In this document: positions 1 to 5,513 of the stretch, in pieces
Position numbering within the stretch: the stretch's first letter is position 1
Layout of the letters: the number at the start of each line of letters is the position of its first letter
Assembly (NCBI GenBank): GCA_964532965.1
Contig: CAZHJE010000042.1
Coordinates: forward strand, 1 to 5,517
Origin: CAZHJE01 sp964532965
Lineage (GTDB): Bacteria > Patescibacteriota > WWE3 > UBA101185 > UBA10185
Reading direction: 5' to 3'
DNA: 5,517 bases
Made by a program: the position numbers and the translations under genes
Notes under the pieces: generated by a model
Database searches by the model: none
What the model was told of the DNA's origin: nothing
Seen by the model: the letters and a program-made list of their open reading frames with translations, nothing else

Positions 1-98
1 ACCTCATTAACCATACTTGTTTGGTTTTCAATACAAAAGACATCGCCTTCGGATACTTTTAATTGCTTGCCACCTATTTGTATAATTGCATACTTCAT
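1..98 (-). CDS. rplU: 50S ribosomal protein bL21, N-terminal part (runs off the left edge)
   Basis: Structural protein of the large ribosomal subunit that binds 23S rRNA. Only the first 32 codons are present, and the frame is open to the window edge. The start MKYAIIQIGGKQLKVSEGD matches the family signature, in which bL21 opens with a short beta strand, then a GGKQ-K-V-EGD block (residues 9-19 here). After that, the residues around CIENQTSMVNEV would lead into the next strand. The ATG at 96-98 is preceded by a good AAGGAG site, so the start is secure. It lies 31 bases downstream of the RNHCP gene on the same strand and is probably cotranscribed with it. In most bacteria rpmA (bL27) follows rplU; here that would lie outside the window. 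The gap is too short for the long autoregulatory L21 leader known in some Firmicutes. Confidence 0.92.
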   Translation of the reverse strand, partial: MKYAIIQIGGKQLKVSEGDVFCIENQTSMVNE

Positions 99-102
99 AA
101 AT

Positions 103-108
103 CTCCTT
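103..108 (-). promoter_or_regulatory. Ribosome binding site of rplU
   Basis: On the minus strand AAGGAG lies 4 bases before the rplU ATG. It is the only near-perfect Shine-Dalgarno sequence in the window and fixes the rplU start. The other genes have weak or no such site, so rplU may be translated at a higher rate than its operon partners. Confidence 0.75.
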
Positions 109-129
109 AAAAAGAACATTAGGATAATA

Positions 130-435
130 CTATACTTTTGGTAGAGTATCAAGCACTAACAGCTCATCTACCAACTCAAAGGAATCGTCACCAGCAATTC
201 TGTTTTTTCGAATAAATCCGCATTTTTTACACCTATGTACAAGTACTTCCTCGCCGTCTTCTTTATACATTTTTCCAATAGGTTCCATTATACCCATACA
301 CCTAGAATTTCTATCCCCAATAGAGATATCAACATGTACAGAATAAAGGCAAAATGGGCAATGATTTCTATTTTTAGTACCTGGTGCAACAAAAGAAACA
401 TTTTTTAAACAGTATAAACATGTGAAATCAGACAT
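130..435 (-). CDS. RNHCP-domain zinc-ribbon protein, function unknown
   Basis: A 101-residue protein of the RNHCP family, named after the motif seen here at residues 23-27 within NRNHCPFCLYSVHVD. Three CxxC pairs are visible, C6/C9, C26/C29 and C69/C72, plus a single C46 and histidines H25 and H67. This spacing suggests one or two structural zinc sites, the last pair (RCKKCGF) resembling a classical zinc ribbon. There is no signal peptide or membrane segment, so it should be cytoplasmic. The length is usual for a single-domain member. No biochemical role is established for this family to my knowledge. Its place between ileS and rplU suggests a link to translation or RNA, which is only inference. 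The ATG at 433-435 follows the previous stop by 7 bases with no recognisable Shine-Dalgarno site, so translation probably depends on coupling to the gene upstream. It ends in TAG. Confidence 0.88.
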   Translation of the reverse strand: MSDFTCLYCLKNVSFVAPGTKNRNHCPFCLYSVHVDISIGDRNSRCMGIMEPIGKMYKEDGEEVLVHRCKKCGFIRKNRIAGDDSFELVDELLVLDTLPKV

Positions 436-442
436 AGCAAAA

Positions 443-1783
443 TTAGTTTAAACCAACTGTTATTAAGACATCATATTCCAAATCTTCACTTAAGTTATCA
501 TTTATTTCAAGTTTAAAGTCGTTAATCAGATCCTCTTCGAGCATATCTTTATAATCTAACTTCGAGGGTTTCATACTAATTAATGTATTTTCTCTCCCAC
601 TCTCGTCTGCATTTCCAATACTAATAACATCATAGCCCTTTTCTATCAACATATCTTGTGTTTGAGCAGCTATTCCGGCAATACCTGCCCCATTTTCTAC
701 TCTAATTTTAATATCTTGCTTATTCAACTCTGGCTTTAGTTCTTCTTGTGTTGGGGCAGGCTCATCTGGTTGTGTTTGCTCACTTAAGACTGTAGGGGGT
801 TCTGATTGAGCAATTTGCTTAGAATTTGAACTAGACTGTCTAAGTTGTGTATATGCAAAGAACCCACCAAAAATTAGCATAAAAGCTCCAACAAATGAAC
901 CAACATATACAAGTGCTCTTGAGCTTTTTATAGGCGTAAGTTTTGGTAATAGTGTAAGTAAATTTATTTGCGTAACCAAATAATCCGGGTACTTAGATAG
1001 TACCTCCATAGCAAGTAGATTAAGCTCGTATCCTCTCTTATCAGAAAAGTCTTCGTTTAACACTAATAACTCCGATACATCATAATCTTTATCAAACTCT
1101 AAACTTCTATCTGTAAGTGTATAAATCTTTTTTATTGGGTTTGCTCTTTTATAAACAGATAACTCTTCTATTGTTTTTTGTATTTGATCTGTGTTTTTGT
1201 TTGGGTCAAACGCTTCAGAAAAGTAAATCCCATTTAACTCAGATAATGCTATAAATTCTTTATTTACGTCCTTGGCAATAAATATACAAGGATCATTACT
1301 ATTAAGATATTTTGGTAACAGTAGTAACCAAGGAACAACTGCTGACACAGATAGGCCAATCTTATTGGCGATATCAACGTAGGTTGCCATTAAGTCTTTT
1401 TTTACACCAACAAATTGATATACAAAAGGTGCTATTTTCTGATATGAGTAATATACATCATCAAGATTTAGTCCCCCAAGCTTTTTTTCTATTTCTTCAA
1501 TAATTACATCGTTTTCAGAAATATTAGCTTTTGGAAACGTAATAAACTTTGTAAGCACATTATCGGGATCAATTAGAAACATAACATCAGGGGATATTTT
1601 TGAATCTCCTTTTAAAGTCTTGAATGCTGTTAAAAATATATTCGCAAACCCATCAGTATCTATGATATCTGAATTAGAAACAATATCAGAAGGAAGTTCT
1701 GTTGTTGAACATAAAGTTGTATCTTTAAAAAATAGTGTTAACTTAAGTATGTTATCACTTACCAACGCAACGATATTAGGCAT
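443..1783 (-). CDS. PilM/GspL-like actin-fold domain, one membrane helix and C-terminal LytR_C domain
   Basis: A 446-residue bitopic membrane protein. Residues about 2-260 resemble the actin-like PilM/GspL fold: KFITFPKANISENDVI then EEIEKKLGGLNLDDVYYSYQ (about 79-115) matches the PilM block before the predicted inner strands, and ANKIGLSVSAVVP (139-151) matches the family 'AGL-V-AV-P' segment. The first strand (ALVSDNILKLTLF) lacks the DxGxxxxK phosphate loop, so nucleotide binding is doubtful, as in GspL. QINLLTLLP (272-280) recalls the start of PilN. A single hydrophobic helix spans about 291-313, with K286 and R289 before it, implying that the N-terminus is inside. A Pro/Gln/Glu-rich linker (about 314-356) leads to a LytR_C domain (357-444), with VENGAGIAGIAAQTQDML and YDVISIGNAD as its hallmarks. 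A GTG at 1826-1828 would add 15 residues but overlaps ileS. I prefer the ATG at 1781-1783 because the first beta strand begins there. No clear Shine-Dalgarno site is seen. Role unproven; possibly envelope or pilus assembly. Confidence 0.82.
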   Translation of the reverse strand: MPNIVALVSDNILKLTLFFKDTTLCSTTELPSDIVSNSDIIDTDGFANIFLTAFKTLKGDSKISPDVMFLIDPDNVLTKFITFPKANISENDVIIEEIEKKLGGLNLDDVYYSYQKIAPFVYQFVGVKKDLMATYVDIANKIGLSVSAVVPWLLLLPKYLNSNDPCIFIAKDVNKEFIALSELNGIYFSEAFDPNKNTDQIQKTIEELSVYKRANPIKKIYTLTDRSLEFDKDYDVSELLVLNEDFSDKRGYELNLLAMEVLSKYPDYLVTQINLLTLLPKLTPIKSSRALVYVGSFVGAFMLIFGGFFAYTQLRQSSSNSKQIAQSEPPTVLSEQTQPDEPAPTQEELKPELNKQDIKIRVENGAGIAGIAAQTQDMLIEKGYDVISIGNADESGRENTLISMKPSKLDYKDMLEEDLINDFKLEINDNLSEDLEYDVLITVGLN

Positions 1784-1802
1784 ATGTAAAATATAACACA
1801 AA

Positions 1803-4673
1803 TTACTCAATGATAGAATATCTGTCACCAGGTATAAGTTCTTTTGCTGATACTTTTTGTTTGATCATATCACCATATAAAGAAACTGTACCAAGTGTAT
1901 CTTCTGTTTGCTCAAACATAACGCTAATTTCGTCTGTAACATTAAGCGTATGTTCTTTTCTTAAATCTTGTATTGCTCTAATCATGTCTCTTGCTAAACC
2001 CTCATATTTTAGTTCTTGTGATACTGTTGTGTCTAAATACACAGTGTATTCCTTTGCCGTCATACTAGGTAAAGCTACTTTTGGTTTAGAATATATTACT
2101 TGTTTAACATTTAATTCTTCTAGCAGTAACCCCTCATATACATCTTGTTTCTTACCAGCAAATTCTACATAAATTGTACCTAAGGGTTGTCTAACTTTTA
2201 TCTTTTCTGATACTCGTATTGCAAGCGCGGTAGACACTACATCTCTTGTAAATTGCATTGTACTTAGCATATCTTGGTTTTTTTGTATTAAATCTAAATC
2301 ATATGTTGGATAGTCACATAGATGTACTGAGTCATCCGATTTAAACGCATTTATCGAGCATACTAGGTGTTGATAAATTTGTTCTGCGATAAAAGGTATT
2401 ACAGGAGCAACTGCTTTTGAGAAAGTCGTTAACACTGTATATAATGTAGATAATGCTTCTAAGTCACCAGAAGCTATGCGTTCTCTTGATCTTCTTACAT
2501 ACCATCGCGATAAATCATCAACAAAGCTTTCAACTGACGTTATTCCCGAAACTAATGTGTAACTTTCAATAGATTCAGTTAGTTCCTTTATGACTTGGTT
2601 AAGTCTAACAGTTATCCAAACATCCAGAGTGTCTTTTGGAGTCTTTATTTCAGTACCATCCCAATTATATGTCGTGGCATACATATTAAAAAATAAAGTA
2701 GAATTCCACAAAGGGTTTAATACATTCTTTAATTTATTTTTAAGTTCCACAATATCAAAATTTGCATTGCCGCCATACATTAATGGAGAACTCATAAAAT
2801 AAAGCCTAGTAGCGTCGCCACCTATAGTTTCTAATACTTCTTTAGGATCAGTGTAATTACCATATGTTTTACTCATCTTCCTACCATCATTCCCTGCTAA
2901 AACGCCAGTGCCAATTACGTTTTTAAACGCATTTTTGTTAAAGAGAGCTGTAGAAAGAACATGCATAACATAAAACCATGCACGAGTCTGTGCTATATAT
3001 TCAACAATAAAATCTCCAGGGAAATTTGTATTAAACTTATCTTCATTTTCAAATGGGTAATGTATTTGACCATACGGCATTGAGCCTGCTTCAAACCATG
3101 AATCAAAAACCTCGGGTACACGTGTATAAACTTTTCCATTTTTGTTTATTTTTATTTCATCTATATAAGGTCTGTGTAAATCTTTAACTTTTTGACCAGA
3201 TAATTCTTCTAGCTCCTTTATAGAACCGATAACTATTTTGTCACCATCCTCAGCTTGCCAAACAGGCATTGGTGTTGCCCAAAATCTAGTTCTAGATATT
3301 GCCCAATCAGGTGCCTGTTCAATACCATCTTTAAATCTACCTTCTTTTAAATGCCCAGGAATCCAGTTTATTTCTTTTGCAGTTTCGTACATTTGCTTTT
3401 TTAGAGATTTAATATTTATAAACCAAGAGTTCTGTGCTCGCTGTATCAGTAAAGTGTCACACCTATCATGATACGGAAATCTGTGGTTTATTACAGTATC
3501 TTTAAATAAAAGACCGCGCTTTGATAAATCTTCTCTTATAGCATCATCTGTTTTCTTATAATACATACCTACAAATGGTGTAGGGTTAGCATCACCCTCT
3601 ATAACAAGCCCTTCATCTGTTAATGTGAGCATTACCCTTAAATTATTTGCGTATCCCATGTCCGTATCGACTGCACCATATCCTGGTGCTGAATGGACTA
3701 TTCCAGTACCATCATCCATTGTGACCATACCCTCATGTGAATATATCTTGAATGTATTGTCATTCCAAGAATAAAATCTATATGGAGGTTCGTATGAGAG
3801 CCCTAGCAAGTCTTTACCTTTAAATGTTTTGTTAATCTCATAATCTGATGAATCGAATACACTTTCTAATCTTTTTTCTGCCACTATATACTTACCTTTT
3901 TTAAATGTTACAACAACATAATCTTCATTTTCATCCACAACCAAGGCTCTATTTGAGGGTAATGTCCATGGGGTTGTTGTCCATGCAAGAGCATTTATGT
4001 TTTTAAACTCACCTTCGGAAGTTATTGGAAAACAAACAAAAACAGACGGGTCGTCTATATCTTTATAACAATTATCCATTGCTACTTCGAAATTAGATAC
4101 AGGTGTACCACACGTAGTACAATATAATGATGTTCTTACACCTTCATATACAAGCCCTTTTTCAAACAATTGTTTAAATACCCACATTACACTTTCCATA
4201 TAGTCTTGATCAATTGTTTTATAAGCATGCTCCATATCAGCCCATCTGCCTATTTTATCTATATACCAAGGCCACTCTGCTGATGTTTTAGAAGTATACT
4301 CATAACACGCTTTTGTAAATTCTTTTAAACCATAACTCTCTATATCCCGTCTATTCTTTATTCCTAGTTGTTTTTGTACTTTACTTTCTACAGTTAATCC
4401 ATGCGCATCCCACCCCCAAACCCTCTCTACTCTTTTTCCTTTCATTGTCCAATATCGTGGTATTAAATCTTTTGCTATAGAGACAAGAACATGCCCATAG
4501 TGTGGAAGTCCCGAAATAAATGGGGGTCCATCAAAAAACACATATTGATTATCTTTTGGTCTGTTTTCTACAGATTTTTCAAATATTTTAAACTCTTTCC
4601 AATACATTTGAACTTGCTCTTCTAATTGCGGTATATTTTTGTTTTCTATTTGTTTAAATTCTTGTCGTTTCAT
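1803..4673 (-). CDS. ileS: Isoleucyl-tRNA synthetase, eukaryote-like (type 2) form
   Basis: Class I synthetase that charges tRNA-Ile with isoleucine in the cytoplasm; 956 residues from the chosen ATG. Visible in order: the HIGH signature as HYGH (58-61) after GPPFISGLP; GWDAHG (87-92); a CTTCGTPVSNFE block (185-196) with a Cys pair typical of type 2 enzymes; the CP1 editing domain with WTTTPWTLPSN (231-241) and HSAPGYGAVD (327-336), whose Asp is the expected editing residue; ISRTRFWATPMPVW (459-472); FDSWFEAGSMPY (523-534); QTRAWF (562-567); KMSKT (599-603); and RWYVRRSRER (723-732) of the anticodon-binding domain, then the family's C-terminal extension. Both catalytic and editing parts look complete. 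A TTG at 4697 would add 8 residues but sits in the T-tract of a terminator; the ATG at 4671-4673 has a weak AAGAAAG 4 bases upstream. Ends TAA, 19 bases before the next gene. KMSKT is a mild variant of KMSKS. Type 2 enzymes are often poorly inhibited by mupirocin, which is inference here. Confidence 0.97.
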   Translation of the reverse strand: MKRQEFKQIENKNIPQLEEQVQMYWKEFKIFEKSVENRPKDNQYVFFDGPPFISGLPHYGHVLVSIAKDLIPRYWTMKGKRVERVWGWDAHGLTVESKVQKQLGIKNRRDIESYGLKEFTKACYEYTSKTSAEWPWYIDKIGRWADMEHAYKTIDQDYMESVMWVFKQLFEKGLVYEGVRTSLYCTTCGTPVSNFEVAMDNCYKDIDDPSVFVCFPITSEGEFKNINALAWTTTPWTLPSNRALVVDENEDYVVVTFKKGKYIVAEKRLESVFDSSDYEINKTFKGKDLLGLSYEPPYRFYSWNDNTFKIYSHEGMVTMDDGTGIVHSAPGYGAVDTDMGYANNLRVMLTLTDEGLVIEGDANPTPFVGMYYKKTDDAIREDLSKRGLLFKDTVINHRFPYHDRCDTLLIQRAQNSWFINIKSLKKQMYETAKEINWIPGHLKEGRFKDGIEQAPDWAISRTRFWATPMPVWQAEDGDKIVIGSIKELEELSGQKVKDLHRPYIDEIKINKNGKVYTRVPEVFDSWFEAGSMPYGQIHYPFENEDKFNTNFPGDFIVEYIAQTRAWFYVMHVLSTALFNKNAFKNVIGTGVLAGNDGRKMSKTYGNYTDPKEVLETIGGDATRLYFMSSPLMYGGNANFDIVELKNKLKNVLNPLWNSTLFFNMYATTYNWDGTEIKTPKDTLDVWITVRLNQVIKELTESIESYTLVSGITSVESFVDDLSRWYVRRSRERIASGDLEALSTLYTVLTTFSKAVAPVIPFIAEQIYQHLVCSINAFKSDDSVHLCDYPTYDLDLIQKNQDMLSTMQFTRDVVSTALAIRVSEKIKVRQPLGTIYVEFAGKKQDVYEGLLLEELNVKQVIYSKPKVALPSMTAKEYTVYLDTTVSQELKYEGLARDMIRAIQDLRKEHTLNVTDEISVMFEQTEDTLGTVSLYGDMIKQKVSAKELIPGDRYSIIE

Positions 4674-4677
4674 ATAA

Positions 4678-4702
4678 CTTTCTTGTAATAAGTACAAAAA
4701 AA
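4678..4702 (-). promoter_or_regulatory. Possible hairpin covering the ileS ribosome binding region
   Basis: In the RNA, UUGUA (4697-4693) can pair with UACAA (4687-4683) around a 5-base loop. The U-tract of the terminator (4702-4698) can extend this by pairing, partly through G-U pairs, with GAAAG (4682-4678), which is the only Shine-Dalgarno-like sequence of ileS. The stem is nearly all A-U, so it is weak and could be chance in AT-rich DNA. If real, read-through transcripts would have a partly hidden ileS ribosome site. Confidence 0.22.
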
Positions 4703-4718
4703 GCCCTTAATAGGGCTT
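4696..4718 (-). terminator. Intrinsic terminator or attenuator just before ileS
   Basis: On the minus strand a perfect 7-bp stem, AAGCCCT with AGGGCTT, encloses a 4-base loop (ATTA) and runs into a stretch of 7 T residues that overlaps the last two stem bases. This is a standard intrinsic terminator for minus-strand transcription; on the plus strand no T-tract follows, so it is one-directional. It ends 22 bases before the ileS ATG. No convincing promoter fits between it and ileS, so RNA polymerase seemingly has to pass it to express ileS. This favours a conditional attenuator over a plain end-of-operon terminator. Confidence 0.75.
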
Positions 4719-4721
4719 ACT

Positions 4722-4744
4722 GCGAGGTTTTTAAATACCCTCGC
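4722..4744 (-). promoter_or_regulatory. Stem-loop upstream of the terminator, candidate part of an attenuator
   Basis: GCGAGG (4744-4739) pairs perfectly with CCTCGC (4727-4722) around an 11-base AT-rich loop. There is no T-tract after it on either strand, so it is not itself a good terminator. It begins immediately after the stop codon of the possible leader ORF and ends 3 bases before the terminator stem. A 3-bp extension, GCT (4749-4747) with AGC (4717-4715), across an internal loop would take bases from the terminator's 5' arm, and AGGGT (4741-4737) can alternatively pair with GCCCT (4716-4712). Both alternatives are short, so a switching role is a hypothesis. Confidence 0.45.
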
Positions 4745-4783
4745 TTAGCTAATAATAATGTTTTTAAAAAAACTACTGTACAT
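4745..4783 (-). promoter_or_regulatory. Possible 12-codon leader peptide with three Ile codons, ahead of ileS
   Basis: ATG at 4781-4783 opens a 12-codon frame, MYSSFFKNIIIS, ending in TAA at 4745-4747. Codons 9-11 are three consecutive ATT (Ile), and the stop codon abuts the 5' arm of the stem-loop that precedes the terminator before ileS. Amino-acid-specific codon runs before a hairpin and terminator are the classical layout of ribosome-mediated attenuation, and isoleucine is the substrate of the downstream enzyme. Against it: the AAAGGTG upstream sits only 2 bases from the ATG, too close for a normal Shine-Dalgarno contact, and ATT runs occur easily by chance in AT-rich DNA. Start from a leaderless transcript is possible because a candidate -10 element lies 7 bases upstream. 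Confidence 0.3.
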
Positions 4784-4789
4784 CACCTT

Positions 4790-4820
4790 TTTATACTACA
4801 ACACTTTTAGCAATTTGCAA
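4790..4820 (-). promoter_or_regulatory. Tentative promoter for the ileS leader
   Basis: TTGCAA (4820-4815) and TATAAA (4795-4790) on the minus strand resemble -35 and -10 elements, separated by 19 bases, which is longer than the preferred 17. The expected start would fall at about 4783-4784, at the ATG of the possible leader ORF. The site overlaps the 3' end of the small membrane-peptide gene. In AT-rich DNA such matches are common, so this is weak. Confidence 0.25.
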
Positions 4821-4937
4821 AATATTAAATGCTCTAAACGAAACATCAGCTTGATATGCTCTATAAACTAGTATAGAAACAACAACTATAGCAAGTAGTA
4901 TTAACATTATTAATAGTAAATAGTATTTTTTAGGCAT
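4791..4937 (-). CDS. Small single-helix membrane protein, 48 residues, unrecognised
   Basis: An ORF below most length cut-offs: ATG at 4935-4937, stop TAA at 4791-4793. It begins MPKKYY, then has an unbroken hydrophobic helix at about residues 7-25 (Leu, Ile, Val rich, ending in VY), followed by a 23-residue tail with R26, D31, R35 and K45 spaced among hydrophobic residues, which could form an amphipathic helix lying on the membrane. The start overlaps the stop of the adenosyltransferase gene by 8 bases (ATGCCTAA), the usual layout for translational coupling; a weak GGGA lies 5 bases before the ATG. The clean Lys-Lys/helix/charged-tail pattern argues for a real gene, but no family is recognised and topology is ambiguous. 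It could be a partner of a membrane complex or a lineage-specific peptide. The chief alternative is a chance ORF in AT-rich DNA. Confidence 0.62.
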   Translation of the reverse strand: MPKKYYLLLIMLILLAIVVVSILVYRAYQADVSFRAFNILQIAKSVVV

Positions 4938-5475
4938 TTTTATCCCATATCTGATCTGCAACTCCTACTTTAGAATTTGCGTATCTTGCGAGTACAAAAA
5001 GAAGATCAGATAATCTATTAATATATTTTAATACAAACGAATTACCATGTGCGCTAGAATGTGCGTAGTAAGTGACACATGTCCTTTCAAGCCTTCTACA
5101 TATCGCCCGCGCCATGTGCAGCCGAGATGAAGTGTCTGTACCACCTGGCAAAATAAAGTTAGTAAGAGGCGGAACTTTTCTTTGTAGGTTATCAATTTCT
5201 GTTTCCATTTGCTGTGTTTCTGAAGTTAAAAAATAGTAGTCTGATTCTTTTGAGTCAGTGTTAGCTATAACTGCTCCAATATTAAATAGTTTATTTTGTA
5301 TTCTAATACATATTTCTCTAACTTCTTTTATTCTAGTTTTTTGAACAAAGCCAAGACAAGCATTCAGCTCGTCAAGGGTACCAAGCAAATGAAAAACAGG
5401 ATCTTCTTTTGATTTATTAGCCACACCAATAAGTGCGGAATTACCTCCATCGCCTTTTTTTGTATATATTTTCAT
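4930..5475 (-). CDS. pduO: PduO-type ATP:cob(I)alamin adenosyltransferase
   Basis: Transfers the 5'-deoxyadenosyl group of ATP to cob(I)alamin to make adenosylcobalamin; family members are cytoplasmic trimers. The 181-residue length is normal. Motifs in order: IYTKKGDGG (3-11) for ATP binding; GTLDELNACLG (32-42) including D35; FILPGGT (107-113), where F107 corresponds to the Phe (F112 in the Lactobacillus reuteri enzyme) that helps form four-coordinate cobalamin; LHMARAICRRLER (119-131), where R123 and R127 correspond to the catalytic-site arginines R128 and R132; and YINRLSDLLFVLAR (151-164). All key residues are kept. The stretch after the ATP motif is shortened: the usual GG-x-R-V-x-K segment reads GVANKSKED. 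A TTG at 5503-5505 would add 10 residues, but the family begins at MKIYTKKGD, so the ATG at 5473-5475 is chosen. Its stop overlaps the small membrane-protein start. No cobalamin synthesis gene is nearby; salvaged cobalamin serving a class II ribonucleotide reductase or a mutase elsewhere is inference. Confidence 0.95.
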   Translation of the reverse strand: MKIYTKKGDGGNSALIGVANKSKEDPVFHLLGTLDELNACLGFVQKTRIKEVREICIRIQNKLFNIGAVIANTDSKESDYYFLTSETQQMETEIDNLQRKVPPLTNFILPGGTDTSSRLHMARAICRRLERTCVTYYAHSSAHGNSFVLKYINRLSDLLFVLARYANSKVGVADQIWDKNA

Positions 5476-5484
5476 TATGCCTGC

Positions 5485-5513
5485 AGTATATCGCGTCTTT
5501 TTCAATATGGGAA
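5485..5513 (-). promoter_or_regulatory. Possible promoter of the adenosyltransferase gene
   Basis: TTCCCA (5513-5508, four matches to the -35 consensus) and TATACT (5490-5485, close to the -10 consensus) are separated by 17 bases on the minus strand. The predicted start near 5478 would leave only about 3 bases before the ATG, so the message would be almost leaderless, in keeping with the lack of a good Shine-Dalgarno site. The window ends just upstream, so cotranscription with a gene further right cannot be excluded. Confidence 0.33.

Noticed and set aside
99..129. L21 autoregulatory leader before rplU
   Set aside because: The gap is only 31 bases and contains just the ribosome binding site and an AT-rich stretch; no stable structure is visible.
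1312..1503. 63-codon plus-strand ORF
   Set aside because: It lies wholly inside the PilM/LytR_C gene on the opposite strand, has no recognisable domain, and the minus-strand frame is clearly the coding one.
1784..1828. GTG start extending the PilM/LytR_C protein into ileS
   Set aside because: The extra 15 residues precede the first predicted beta strand and have no supporting ribosome site; ATG 1781-1783 is the better choice, though a 26-base overlap with ileS cannot be fully excluded.
1810..2172. 120-codon plus-strand ORF
   Set aside because: It is antisense to the C-terminal part of ileS, Ser/Cys rich without motifs, and is a shadow of the real gene.
2590..2802. 70-codon plus-strand ORF
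   Set aside because: It is antisense to ileS, with no motif or ribosome site, and is a shadow frame.
3238..3471. 77-codon plus-strand ORF
   Set aside because: It is antisense to the conserved catalytic region of ileS, and is a shadow frame.
4674..4697. Extended ileS start at TTG 4695-4697
   Set aside because: It would begin inside the terminator T-tract and add 8 residues that match nothing in the family; ATG 4671-4673 gives a normal N-terminus.
4674..4937. T-box riboswitch upstream of ileS
   Set aside because: The hairpin plus terminator before ileS prompted the check, but no TGGNACC/GGGTGG-type T-box sequence is present, and the upstream space is too short and is largely occupied by the small coding frame.
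5476..5505. TTG start extending the adenosyltransferase by 10 residues
   Set aside because: Family members begin at the MKIYTKKGD-like segment, and the extension overlaps the best -10 candidate.
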